From Spirosoma sp. SC4-14 (GTDB lineage Bacteria > Bacteroidota > Bacteroidia > Cytophagales > Spirosomataceae), in contig NZ_CP147518.1 of assembly GCF_037201965.1 (NCBI RefSeq), positions 1,425,001 to 1,489,000 of the forward strand: 64,000 nucleotides of DNA, given 5' to 3'. The notes beneath the pieces are model-generated. The model ran no database searches and was not told where the DNA came from. It was given only the letters and a program-made list of their open reading frames with translations. The first letter of the stretch is position 1. Every line of letters begins with the position of its first letter. Both the position numbers and the translations under genes were made by a program. Shown here in pieces: positions 1 through 7,325 of this stretch.

Positions 1-605
1 AGTTGCTGTAGGTATGGCTCACAGGCCGCATTGTAGATGGTCGTAACACCTTCGGCCATAACGGCAGCCATCAGCACATTGGCGGTTCCGGTTACGGAGG
101 CTTCATCGAGCAGCATATACGTGCCACGAAGGTTGCTGGCATCGACCTGATAATAACCGCCGTCGTTGGCATCGTAATTAAACTGAGCTCCTAACTTTTC
201 GAAACCCAGGAAGTGCGTATCGAGCCGCCGACGACCTATTTTGTCGCCACCTGGCCGCGGAATTCGACCTTTTTTGAAGCGGGCCAGCATTGGCCCCAGT
301 AGCATGACCGAGCCGCGCAGCGCAGCCGCCTTGCGTTTATAGGTATCACTTTCCAGATAATCGAGGTTAACATCCGAAGCAACGAACCGATACGAGTTTT
401 CGCCGATTTTCGTAACCCAGACGCCAAGGTCGCCCAATAGATCGATGAGTTGGTTGACGTCGCGGATGTTTGGGATATTATGAATTGTGACGGGTTCTTT
501 GGTCAGCAGAACAGCGCAGAGAATTTGCAGAGCCTCGTTTTTGGCACCCTGCGGAATTAGTTCACCGCTGAGCCTGCGTCCGCCTGTAATTTGAAATGAA
601 GCCAT
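1..605 (-). CDS. murA: UDP-N-acetylglucosamine 1-carboxyvinyltransferase MurA, 3' end outside window
   Basis: MurA transfers enolpyruvate from PEP to UDP-GlcNAc, the first committed step of peptidoglycan synthesis in the cytoplasm. About 201 N-terminal residues are visible. The start ATG (603-605) gives MASFQITGGRRLSGEL, followed by the family motif GAKNEALQIL with the substrate-binding Lys at residue 22. The active-site loop reads PGGDKIGRRRLDTH, so Asp121 occupies the position of the PEP-reactive Cys (Cys115 in E. coli). In this family that replacement is known to keep activity and to give insensitivity to fosfomycin. The DUF4290 gene lies upstream on the same strand, about 104 bp away across a palindromic AT-rich spacer. 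Identity is secure; the C-terminal domain is not in the window. Confidence 0.95.
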   Translation of the reverse strand, partial: MASFQITGGRRLSGELIPQGAKNEALQILCAVLLTKEPVTIHNIPNIRDVNQLIDLLGDLGVWVTKIGENSYRFVASDVNLDYLESDTYKRKAAALRGSVMLLGPMLARFKKGRIPRPGGDKIGRRRLDTHFLGFEKLGAQFNYDANDGGYYQVDASNLRGTYMLLDEASVTGTANVLMAAVMAEGVTTIYNAACEPYLQQ

Positions 606-700
606 GTGTGAAATGATGAATTATGAATGATAAATGATGAATTATGAATGATTTTACTAGCTGCTCATCATCTATCATTCATAATTCATCATTCATAATT
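606..700. repeat. AT-rich palindromic spacer between DUF4290 gene and murA
   Basis: The unit tgatgaattatgaatga occurs twice in direct orientation in the left half (about 615-652). Its reverse complement recurs in the right half (about 667-700), so the spacer can fold into a long AT-rich hairpin. It could be a weak terminator or a relic of a small repeat element. It lies just upstream of the murA start on the minus strand. I saw no gene in it. Confidence 0.55.
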
Positions 701-709
701 AACCGGCGG

Positions 710-1489
710 TTATCGTCTCCGACGGTCGTTGTTTCGGTTATTATTTGGACGCCCCCCCTGGTTGTTGCCGCCATCGTTGCGGAAATTGCGTTGATTGCCG
801 TTTTGCCGTCCCTGGTTGTTGCGGTTGCCTGATCCGTCGTTGCGGAAGTTCCGCTGACCACCATTTTGCCGCCCCTGGTTGTTGCGGTTGCCCGACCCGT
901 CGTTGCGGTAGTTATTGCCACCAATTCGTTGCGGTTGCGTCTGATCGCCTGTCCGTTCGCGGGGAGTCGACTCAACTAAACCCTGTTCACGAATCAGGTT
1001 GATATCGTCGGCCAGTTTTCCGTTCGAAATTTCGAGCAGGCTTTGATAAATTGTTTCGTCTTCTACCGATTCTTTGTTCCAGGTTTGGTAGAATGTGCGC
1101 ATCAACCGGGTCAGGTATGATACAAATGCCCGTTTTTCGTCTGGATCTTCAATTGAAATAGCCTTTGCTACCAATAAATCGACATTACGGCCAAAGTGTT
1201 TAAACTTCAGGTGATGGGTGTTGTAGGGAACCCGCTGGGGTTTTTTGCCTAATGCCTCTTCTGATGGCGGAGGATACGGGCTGTCGACATCCAGTGTGAA
1301 GCCTGACATGATATACAGATCGTCCCACAATTTATTATAGTAGTCCTGACCATCCTTCATGTTAGGGTGGATTTGCCGCATCAATTCGACCAGAATATGC
1401 GCATAGCGTGTGCGTTTCTCCCGATCTTCAATGTTGACCATGTTGTCAACCAACTTCTGGATACTGCTGCCGTATTCTTTCAATGGCAT
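710..1489 (-). CDS. DUF4290 family protein with Asn/Arg/Gly-rich repetitive tail
   Basis: 259 residues from the ATG at 1487-1489 (MPLKEYGSSIQKLVDNMV). An upstream in-frame ATG at 1562-1564 would add 25 residues, but these do not resemble the family N-terminus. Residues 1 to about 180 match the DUF4290 helical domain as I know it (EYGSSIQ, RTRYAHILVELM, LTRLMRTFYQTWN). This family is restricted to Bacteroidota and has no established function. The last 70 or so residues are low complexity, with two near-identical copies of NFRNDGSGNRNNQGRQNG-like units and a final RRRR. Such tails often bind nucleic acid, but that is inference. Location next to murA on the same strand is common in the phylum, from memory. 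Confidence 0.85.
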   Translation of the reverse strand: MPLKEYGSSIQKLVDNMVNIEDREKRTRYAHILVELMRQIHPNMKDGQDYYNKLWDDLYIMSGFTLDVDSPYPPPSEEALGKKPQRVPYNTHHLKFKHFGRNVDLLVAKAISIEDPDEKRAFVSYLTRLMRTFYQTWNKESVEDETIYQSLLEISNGKLADDINLIREQGLVESTPRERTGDQTQPQRIGGNNYRNDGSGNRNNQGRQNGGQRNFRNDGSGNRNNQGRQNGNQRNFRNDGGNNQGGRPNNNRNNDRRRR

Positions 1490-1624
1490 TTCCGAATTCG
1501 TGATAAAGAGAACAAAAGTACGAAGAATGGAGTAAGGGGCAAGGGACAATAATCGGGGGAACATACTGTGTAGAAAGATGCGTTACCTTTGTACGGCATT
1601 ATTGGCCTCTGCGTCCTTCTTTTC

Positions 1625-3028
1625 ATGCAACTAGTACCCCGTTCTTTTCTGGCTATCTATCGACCCGAACTTATTGATACGTTCCGGCTGAGCGTACCCA
1701 TCATTATTGCACAACTGGGCGTTGTGCTGATGGGTGTGACTGATAATCTGTTTGTTGGGCGCTTGCTGGGGGCTGTACCTTTAGGGGCTGCCGGACTGGC
1801 CAATTCGCTCTCGTTCCTGATGTCGAGTATTGGTGTGGGCGGGCTCACAGTAGTGGCAGCTCTGGTATCGAAGGCACATAGTCAGAAAGATGCTGCGGCT
1901 ATTAACCGATTATTTCGGGCAGGTTTACGGGTTGCTGGCTTATTTAGTCTGGTTTTTGGTGGTTTGTCGGCATGGCTGGCTTTTGACTTCAGCCTTTTCG
2001 GGCAAACGGCCGAAGTAACCCGCCTGGCCCGCGACTTTATGTTAATTGTGAGTATATCGCTGGTGCCGTTATTGGTATTTGTGGCAGCTCGTCAGTTGGC
2101 CGATGGGTTGCGGTATCCGCGTGTGGCTATGGCCATAACCTTATCGGCCCTGTTGCTCAATGCTCTTTTCAATTACATTCTGATAGAAGGCGTTGGCCCA
2201 TTTCCGAAAATGGGGCTGATCGGAGCGGCTACGGCAACTTTGTTTTCCCGGCTATATATGGCAAGTGCGATGTTGGTCTATATCTATCGATCAGCGCATT
2301 TTAAGCCTTATCTGCTGAAAACGTTCCGATCGCTACCAGCCGTTGAAGAAGTTAAAACGATTCTGAAACTAGGTATTCCGGGCGGACTTACGTTTTTCTT
2401 TGAGGTCGCAACATTTTCGTTGGCAGTCGTAATTGTTGGCTGGCTTGGCGAAGATCAACTGGCTGCTCATCAGATTGCTATCAACATGGCATCTGTAACT
2501 TATATGATGGCCACCGGAATTTCGTCGGCGGCTGCTATTCGGGTAAGTGCGGCTGTAGGGAAAGGGAGCCGCGAAGGGGTTTTTCGGGCTGGAACAGCCG
2601 CATTTATGTTGTCGATTGGCTTTATGAGCCTGGCGGCTATCTTGTTTTTGTCGGCAAATGAATGGCTTGTTTCGCTCTACATCCGGGATAATCCGGCGGT
2701 GATGGACATTGCCGCATCGCTGGTCATTGTGGCCGGATTTTTTCAGCTTTCCGACGGCGTTCAGGTAGTAGCATTAGGGAGTTTGCGGGGGCTTTCCGAT
2801 GTAAATGTGCCGACTGTCATCACGCTGTTTTCCTACTGGGTTGTAGCATTACCGCTCAGTTATGTGCTGGCTTTTCCGTTTGGACAGGATGCCATTGGAG
2901 TCTGGATTGGGTTGTTGTCGGGCTTAAGTATTGCAGCCGTATTGCTCACAACGCGCTTTTTCCGGCGCATCGACCAGATAAGCTATACGCTGCTGGTCGA
3001 TGCGCCCTCTGGAGTAAGTATCAATTAG
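1625..3028 (+). CDS. MATE family multidrug/toxin efflux transporter
   Basis: About 467 residues from the ATG at 1625 (MQLVPRSFLAIYRPEL). A TTG at 1589 would add 12 residues and is less likely. Twelve hydrophobic segments in two related halves are apparent. The N-terminal segment has the MATE pattern SVPIIIAQLGVVLMGVTDNLFVG, and the second half begins around LGIPGGLTFFFEVATFS. Proteins of this NorM/MdtK-like group export cationic drugs and metabolites across the inner membrane in exchange for Na+ or H+; the substrate here cannot be told. The gene converges on the sensor kinase, and their stop codons are one base apart (3028 and 3030), so the ends of the two transcripts must overlap. Confidence 0.9.
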   Translation: MQLVPRSFLAIYRPELIDTFRLSVPIIIAQLGVVLMGVTDNLFVGRLLGAVPLGAAGLANSLSFLMSSIGVGGLTVVAALVSKAHSQKDAAAINRLFRAGLRVAGLFSLVFGGLSAWLAFDFSLFGQTAEVTRLARDFMLIVSISLVPLLVFVAARQLADGLRYPRVAMAITLSALLLNALFNYILIEGVGPFPKMGLIGAATATLFSRLYMASAMLVYIYRSAHFKPYLLKTFRSLPAVEEVKTILKLGIPGGLTFFFEVATFSLAVVIVGWLGEDQLAAHQIAINMASVTYMMATGISSAAAIRVSAAVGKGSREGVFRAGTAAFMLSIGFMSLAAILFLSANEWLVSLYIRDNPAVMDIAASLVIVAGFFQLSDGVQVVALGSLRGLSDVNVPTVITLFSYWVVALPLSYVLAFPFGQDAIGVWIGLLSGLSIAAVLLTTRFFRRIDQISYTLLVDAPSGVSIN

Positions 3029-3029
3029 G

Positions 3030-4433
3030 CTAAAATACCAGATTAAACGTACTGCCCTGACCAGGTATTGATGTGGCTGTGAGTTGTCCGCCATGAAGTT
3101 GCATAATCTGACGCGATAAGCTCAGTCCAATTCCCGACCCGGTTTTTTTCGTTGTATAGAATGGAATGAATATTTGTTCCAGCGCTTCGGGTTCAATGCC
3201 AGGCCCATTGTCCGACACGCTGATAATCACCCGTGGGCCGTCGGTTACGGCTTCGAGCTTAATGGTTGGATTGGGGGTTTCGTCCAGAATTTCTACCGCA
3301 TTTTTTAATAGGTTGATCAATACCATTTCAATCTGGTCGGCATCGGCACGAATGGCCAGATTAGGCGATACATTATTGGTGAGGATCGTAATCGGATGCT
3401 TTTGATTATTGGCCTGGGCAAGCTGAATAACATGACGCAACAGATGGGCTACCGAAACCTCGGCGAAATTAGGCTGAGGTATGGTTGTAAAATGGCGATA
3501 AGCATCCACAAACCGCATCACACCGGCTCCCCGTTGTTCAATGGTGTTCAGGGCGTCGCGCAGATCTGTAACAGACGAAGCAAAGAAAGAAGGCGACAAT
3601 AGCGCCGACATCGCTTTATCGGTAGCGCTGCTGTCGGGTTCAAGAGCCAAACTAGCTTCGGCAATAGGAACAAGATCTGTTTCAACAATATCGCGCATGG
3701 TACCGGCCAGCGATACAATGGGCGTAATTGAATTCATGATTTCGTGCCGCAATACTTTGGTCAGGTTTTGCCAGGCATCGAGTTCACGTTGTTGTAACTC
3801 CGTACGAATGTTCTGGAGCGATGCCACCGTAACTAAGCGCCCGCGAAGCCGAACGGCGGTGCAGCGAACGGATAACTCACCATCTGTGCCAGTCTGATAC
3901 GAAACCGGAGTAGGCGAGGTTGACGCCGATTTAAGAACATTGACCAAATCGGCATGGGTAGCGTTGATGTCGCTGAGAGTTCGGAGCCGGTAGGTGCCCA
4001 GTAATCGTAACGCCGACTGATTCACCAGTTCGACCTGTCCGGCGGCATCGAAGGTAAGCAATCCTACACTGACATGTTGCACAATTGTGTTGACATAGTG
4101 CAGATTAGCTTCTTTCTCAGCCCGAGCTTGCCGGAAGGCATCCAGCACTTCGTTGAACTGATCGTTGAGTTCGTGGAAAGATGGCCCCAGGTTGCTATCG
4201 GCCCGAAACGCAACTGCAAAATCAGAATACCGAACCGACTCCAGAAACCGGGTCAGTTTACGGTTTAAACTGGTAACAAATCGGTATAGATTAACGGATA
4301 AAACTAAATGAGCAATAAGCAGTGGGAAAAGCAGTATGCCATTGCTTTCCTGAAGATAAAGATAGGTTAGGGCTACGGTTAAGAGAACTATGGCCGTAAT
4401 GCGCCATCCAATGCCTATTGCAAAACGATCCAT
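3030..4433 (-). CDS. Membrane sensor histidine kinase, NtrY/NtrB-like
   Basis: 467 residues. Two hydrophobic segments near residues 10-50 anchor the protein with almost no periplasmic loop. A HAMP-like or linker region and a PAS domain (about 105-205) follow. The HisKA helix has the phosphoacceptor in RHEIMNSI at His230. The ATPase domain shows the N box (NLLKNAVEIL), the G1 box (DNGPGIEP), the F box (FIPFYTTKK) and the G2 box (GSGIGLSLS). The H-box spelling HEIMNSITPI is typical of kinases that pair with NtrC-type regulators, and one lies at 7326-8699. Only 3 bp separate this gene from the desaturase stop upstream, so the two are almost certainly co-transcribed. The signal sensed is unknown; a membrane state is possible given the partner gene. 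Confidence 0.9.
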   Translation of the reverse strand: MDRFAIGIGWRITAIVLLTVALTYLYLQESNGILLFPLLIAHLVLSVNLYRFVTSLNRKLTRFLESVRYSDFAVAFRADSNLGPSFHELNDQFNEVLDAFRQARAEKEANLHYVNTIVQHVSVGLLTFDAAGQVELVNQSALRLLGTYRLRTLSDINATHADLVNVLKSASTSPTPVSYQTGTDGELSVRCTAVRLRGRLVTVASLQNIRTELQQRELDAWQNLTKVLRHEIMNSITPIVSLAGTMRDIVETDLVPIAEASLALEPDSSATDKAMSALLSPSFFASSVTDLRDALNTIEQRGAGVMRFVDAYRHFTTIPQPNFAEVSVAHLLRHVIQLAQANNQKHPITILTNNVSPNLAIRADADQIEMVLINLLKNAVEILDETPNPTIKLEAVTDGPRVIISVSDNGPGIEPEALEQIFIPFYTTKKTGSGIGLSLSRQIMQLHGGQLTATSIPGQGSTFNLVF

Positions 4434-4436
4434 GCC

Positions 4437-5411
4437 TTATGCTATCCAGCTAAACGGATATTCGAGTGTAGGAACTTTGGTCCGCTCAGCAATTCGGCGC
4501 AGACGATTGGGTAGAGCCATCACATAATCGCGGGCTCGCTGACCGGCATCATCCAGATCGGTAATGCTCCCAATTTTCCAGTCGGCCAGTAAATCATCCA
4601 AAATGTCGATGTAGTCGTAGGTTGTATAAACGCCCAGCCGTTGGGCTGCATCGGAGAAGTGACTGAATGTCTGACCTATTTTGACACCCGTTTCCCGAAG
4701 GAAGTGAGCGGGCATCACTATTTTCTTTCGCATCATATCTTCAAATGCCAGCATCATTTCGGTGGGGTCTACTTCAAATATCTGCTTAACAAAAGCTTTA
4801 TAGGCTTTCGCATGGCGCATTTCGTCTGACGCAATCACACCACAAATTTTAGAAAGCTGCGAGCACCCAGCCTGTTTCGCCAGTGTAGCCGTCCGGCGAT
4901 GCGAAATATTGGTGGCTAGTTCCTGAAAGGACGTGTATACAAAATTCCGATATGGATCGCGACCGGTTCCAATATCAAAACCATCGGCAATCAGGTACTG
5001 CGTTGAAACCTCCATAGCCCGCATATTGACACGGCCAGACAGGTAGAGGAATTTGTTGAGCAGGTCGCCATGTCGATTTTCTTCGGCTGTCCAGCCACGT
5101 ATCCAGGCTGTCCAGTTCTGGGGGTTATTTTGGTCGACGCCTTCCATGTCCATCAGCCATGATTCGTAGGTTGGCAGTGCTTCTTCAGTTATGGTATCGC
5201 CAACCAGCACCGCCACATAGTCGTAAGAAAGTTCACGAACGCTTTCGCGAAGAAATTTTACTTCATCCAGAAAATTTTCCCGTGTAGAATCAGGCAACAG
5301 GTCGGTCGGTTGCCAGTTCGTTTCGATGGGTTTAAGGTAATCGCCAATTAAGGCATCTATTTTTTCGCCGACGAAACGCATTACGTCTACACGCGAGGCT
5401 GATAGAATCAT
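4437..5411 (-). CDS. Acyl-ACP desaturase (diiron, fatty acid desaturase type 2)
   Basis: About 324 residues from the ATG at 5409-5411; a TTG 45 bp upstream is a weaker start. The protein is a soluble ferritin-like four-helix-bundle desaturase of the stearoyl-ACP Delta9 type. Diiron ligands are visible in two EExxH-type motifs, EENRHGDLL and SDEMRHAKAY, and in further conserved glutamates (RESVRELSYDY, FQELATNISHRR). It would introduce a cis double bond into acyl-ACP and so raise membrane fluidity. Electron donor and regiochemistry are not visible. It is the first gene of a two-gene unit with the histidine kinase, which links lipid desaturation to that signalling pathway by position. Confidence 0.9.
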   Translation of the reverse strand: MILSASRVDVMRFVGEKIDALIGDYLKPIETNWQPTDLLPDSTRENFLDEVKFLRESVRELSYDYVAVLVGDTITEEALPTYESWLMDMEGVDQNNPQNWTAWIRGWTAEENRHGDLLNKFLYLSGRVNMRAMEVSTQYLIADGFDIGTGRDPYRNFVYTSFQELATNISHRRTATLAKQAGCSQLSKICGVIASDEMRHAKAYKAFVKQIFEVDPTEMMLAFEDMMRKKIVMPAHFLRETGVKIGQTFSHFSDAAQRLGVYTTYDYIDILDDLLADWKIGSITDLDDAGQRARDYVMALPNRLRRIAERTKVPTLEYPFSWIA

Positions 5412-5578
5412 GTATAAGAAACAAAGAAGATCGATAATCCATTCAATAACCTGCAAGGTACGCGTAAAACAAACGCTAGTTTTGATCTGGCCTCGCTTTT
5501 TCTGTTATACCTAAACCAACTGATTGTTATTTTTGGCAAAATAATGCGAGAGGAGCATTGTTCTGTTGAATCTGCGCG

Positions 5579-6334
5579 ATGAAAAAAATTGTTGATTATA
5601 TACTTAGCTGTATTTATTTGCTCTATTTTGGACTAACCCTGGTGGTTTTTCATGGCCTGCAGGTGATAGCGTTTCATGCATTTGGGAAATCGGCTCACAA
5701 GAAAGTAGTCGACTGGATGAACGCATCTATTTCCTATGGCTGGTATCTGACAGGAAGCAGCATACGCTTTCAGCAGGAGGATGAATTGCCAACCGATCGC
5801 CCCATTATTTTTATCGCTAATCACCAGAGTATGTTCGATATTTCGCCAATTATCTGGTTCCTGCGCAGGCATACCCCCATTTTTGTCTCAAAAATTGAAC
5901 TGGCAAAAGGTATTCCAGGGGTATCATATAATCTGCGCCGAAGTGGAGCCGCTCTGATTGACCGGAAAGATCCGAAACAGGCAATTGTTGAGATTGCCCG
6001 ATTGGGTAAGCATATTCAGCAAACGAAGCATTCTGCGGTTATTTTTCCAGAAGGCACCCGGTCGTCGTCGGGTAAAATGAGGCCGTTTGTGACGGGTGGC
6101 GTTTCGACGTTATTGAAACGGGCGCCATCGGCGCTGGTAGTCCCAATAGCTGTTCGGGGAACGGGTCATTTTAATCCTAAAGGAATATTTCCGCTAACAT
6201 CTTTCTCGCGGATGTCGTGGGTTGTGCTGCCTGCCATTGAACCTGCCGGACAAACTCCGGATGATGTTGTGCGATCTGCCCAAGAGGCTATTGCCCAGGA
6301 GCTTGGCGTATCGGATAGCGTTATGAATCAATGA
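5579..6334 (+). CDS. plsC: 1-acyl-sn-glycerol-3-phosphate acyltransferase (PlsC family)
   Basis: 251 residues with an N-terminal membrane segment (about 5-30). The catalytic HX4D motif is NHQSMFD (His82, Asp87). The second motif FPEGTRSSSG lies around residues 155-165, followed by VVPIAVRG. These define the PlsC/AGPAT family, which acylates lysophosphatidic acid to phosphatidic acid at the inner membrane. It is divergent from the acyl-ACP desaturase, so the two lipid genes may share the 167-bp region between their starts. The symbol is given by family; a paralogue elsewhere could be the housekeeping enzyme, and related lysophospholipid or ornithine-lipid acyltransferases look similar. Confidence 0.88.
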   Translation: MKKIVDYILSCIYLLYFGLTLVVFHGLQVIAFHAFGKSAHKKVVDWMNASISYGWYLTGSSIRFQQEDELPTDRPIIFIANHQSMFDISPIIWFLRRHTPIFVSKIELAKGIPGVSYNLRRSGAALIDRKDPKQAIVEIARLGKHIQQTKHSAVIFPEGTRSSSGKMRPFVTGGVSTLLKRAPSALVVPIAVRGTGHFNPKGIFPLTSFSRMSWVVLPAIEPAGQTPDDVVRSAQEAIAQELGVSDSVMNQ

Positions 6335-6417
6335 GCAACAAAATTGGGCTACCAGCAACTATTTAATGTCGCTTTTTGGGTTAATGCTGTATATTTACTG
6401 CAAACACCACCGTTTGT

Positions 6418-7266
6418 ATGACTCCCGAAAAACGCCTGGACCAAATTGAACCTATACTCGCCGATGTAGCGCAAAAAACCGATCGGCTCATTGAATCGAA
6501 TGGTCAGATTCTTCAATTAGCTGTTGAAAATAAGGCCGAAATCCAGAAAGTAACGCTGCAGGTCGATAAAACAGCCCGAGGATTGGCTGCTCTGACTCTA
6601 ACAGTAAATAAACGTTTTGAAGGTGTTGATCGGCGATTCGATCAATTGAGCGCAGATGTAGATCAACGCTTTGATAAGGTTGATGACCGCTTTGGGGGTG
6701 TTGACCGACGCTTTGATAAGGTTGATGACCGCTTTGAGGGCGTTGATCGGCGCTTTGATCAATTGAGCGCAGATGTAGATCAACGATTCGATAAGGTTGA
6801 TGACCGTTTTGAGGGCGTTGACCGACGATTCGATCAATTGAGCGCAGATGTAGATCAACGATTCGATAAGGTTGATGACCGTTTTGAGGGCGTTGACCGA
6901 CGCTTTGATAAGGTTGATGACCGCTTTGAGGGCGTTGATCGGCGCTTTGATCAATTGAGCGCAGATGTAGATCAACGATTCGAAAATGTCGACCTTCGTT
7001 TTGATCAGTTGAGTACCGATGTCGACCAACGATTTAGCCAATTAAGGACAGAGGTAAATCAACGTTTTGCTCAGGTTGACCAGCGATTTGATCAATTGAC
7101 GTCTGATGTTAATCAGCGATTTGAACATCAGGATGCGAATATTCAGGAATTAAAGTCAAGTATTGTTGATCTCCATACAGGGCAGTCCCGTATTGAAGAA
7201 AATCAGCAGCGACTTGAAGAGAACCAGCAGCAACTGATAGAATTCCTACGCGAGCGCCTAGGGTAA
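6418..7266 (+). CDS. Coiled-coil protein with tandem RFDxVDx-type repeats
   Basis: 282 residues, nearly all predicted coiled coil, without signal peptide or membrane segment. From residue about 65 to 235 it is built of RF-spaced blocks in a 7-11-7 pattern (RFEGVDR, RFDQLSADVDQ, RFDKVDD), giving a 25-residue unit that recurs, with shorter 14-residue variants in between. The DNA copies of the unit (75 bp) are almost identical over about 6610-6990, indicating recent slippage or unequal recombination. The C-terminal part changes to QQRLEENQQQL-like heptads. Heptad/hendecad mixtures of this kind form long parallel rods. Function is unknown; copy number probably varies between strains. Confidence 0.8.
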   Translation: MTPEKRLDQIEPILADVAQKTDRLIESNGQILQLAVENKAEIQKVTLQVDKTARGLAALTLTVNKRFEGVDRRFDQLSADVDQRFDKVDDRFGGVDRRFDKVDDRFEGVDRRFDQLSADVDQRFDKVDDRFEGVDRRFDQLSADVDQRFDKVDDRFEGVDRRFDKVDDRFEGVDRRFDQLSADVDQRFENVDLRFDQLSTDVDQRFSQLRTEVNQRFAQVDQRFDQLTSDVNQRFEHQDANIQELKSSIVDLHTGQSRIEENQQRLEENQQQLIEFLRERLG

Positions 7267-7269
7267 ACA

Positions 7270-7308
7270 CCGAACGCCCCGCCTGAGTAATTCAGGCGGG
7301 GCGTTCGG
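7270..7308. terminator. Bidirectional hairpin terminator between convergent genes
   Basis: A perfect 17-bp GC-rich stem (7270-7286 with 7292-7308) and a 5-nt loop stand 3 bp after the coiled-coil gene stop and just beyond the stop of the convergent response regulator. The stem is symmetrical, so it can serve both strands. U-tracts are short. Confidence 0.85.
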
Positions 7309-7325
7309 CTAAATAAGATATCTAT

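Noticed and set aside
745..1002. Plus-strand open frame rich in Cys and Gly opposite the DUF4290 tail
   Set aside because: It arises from the repetitive codons of the minus-strand gene and has no independent support.
6610..7000. Regular repeats that might suggest a CRISPR array
   Set aside because: The repeats are contiguous, in frame, codon-based and lack unique spacers. They are coding tandem repeats.
6598..7041. A 147-codon open frame on the minus strand opposite the coiled-coil gene
   Set aside because: It is a mirror of the repeated DNA of the plus-strand gene, with repetitive LIKALIYICAQLIE-like wording and no start context. The plus-strand frame makes a regular coiled coil.
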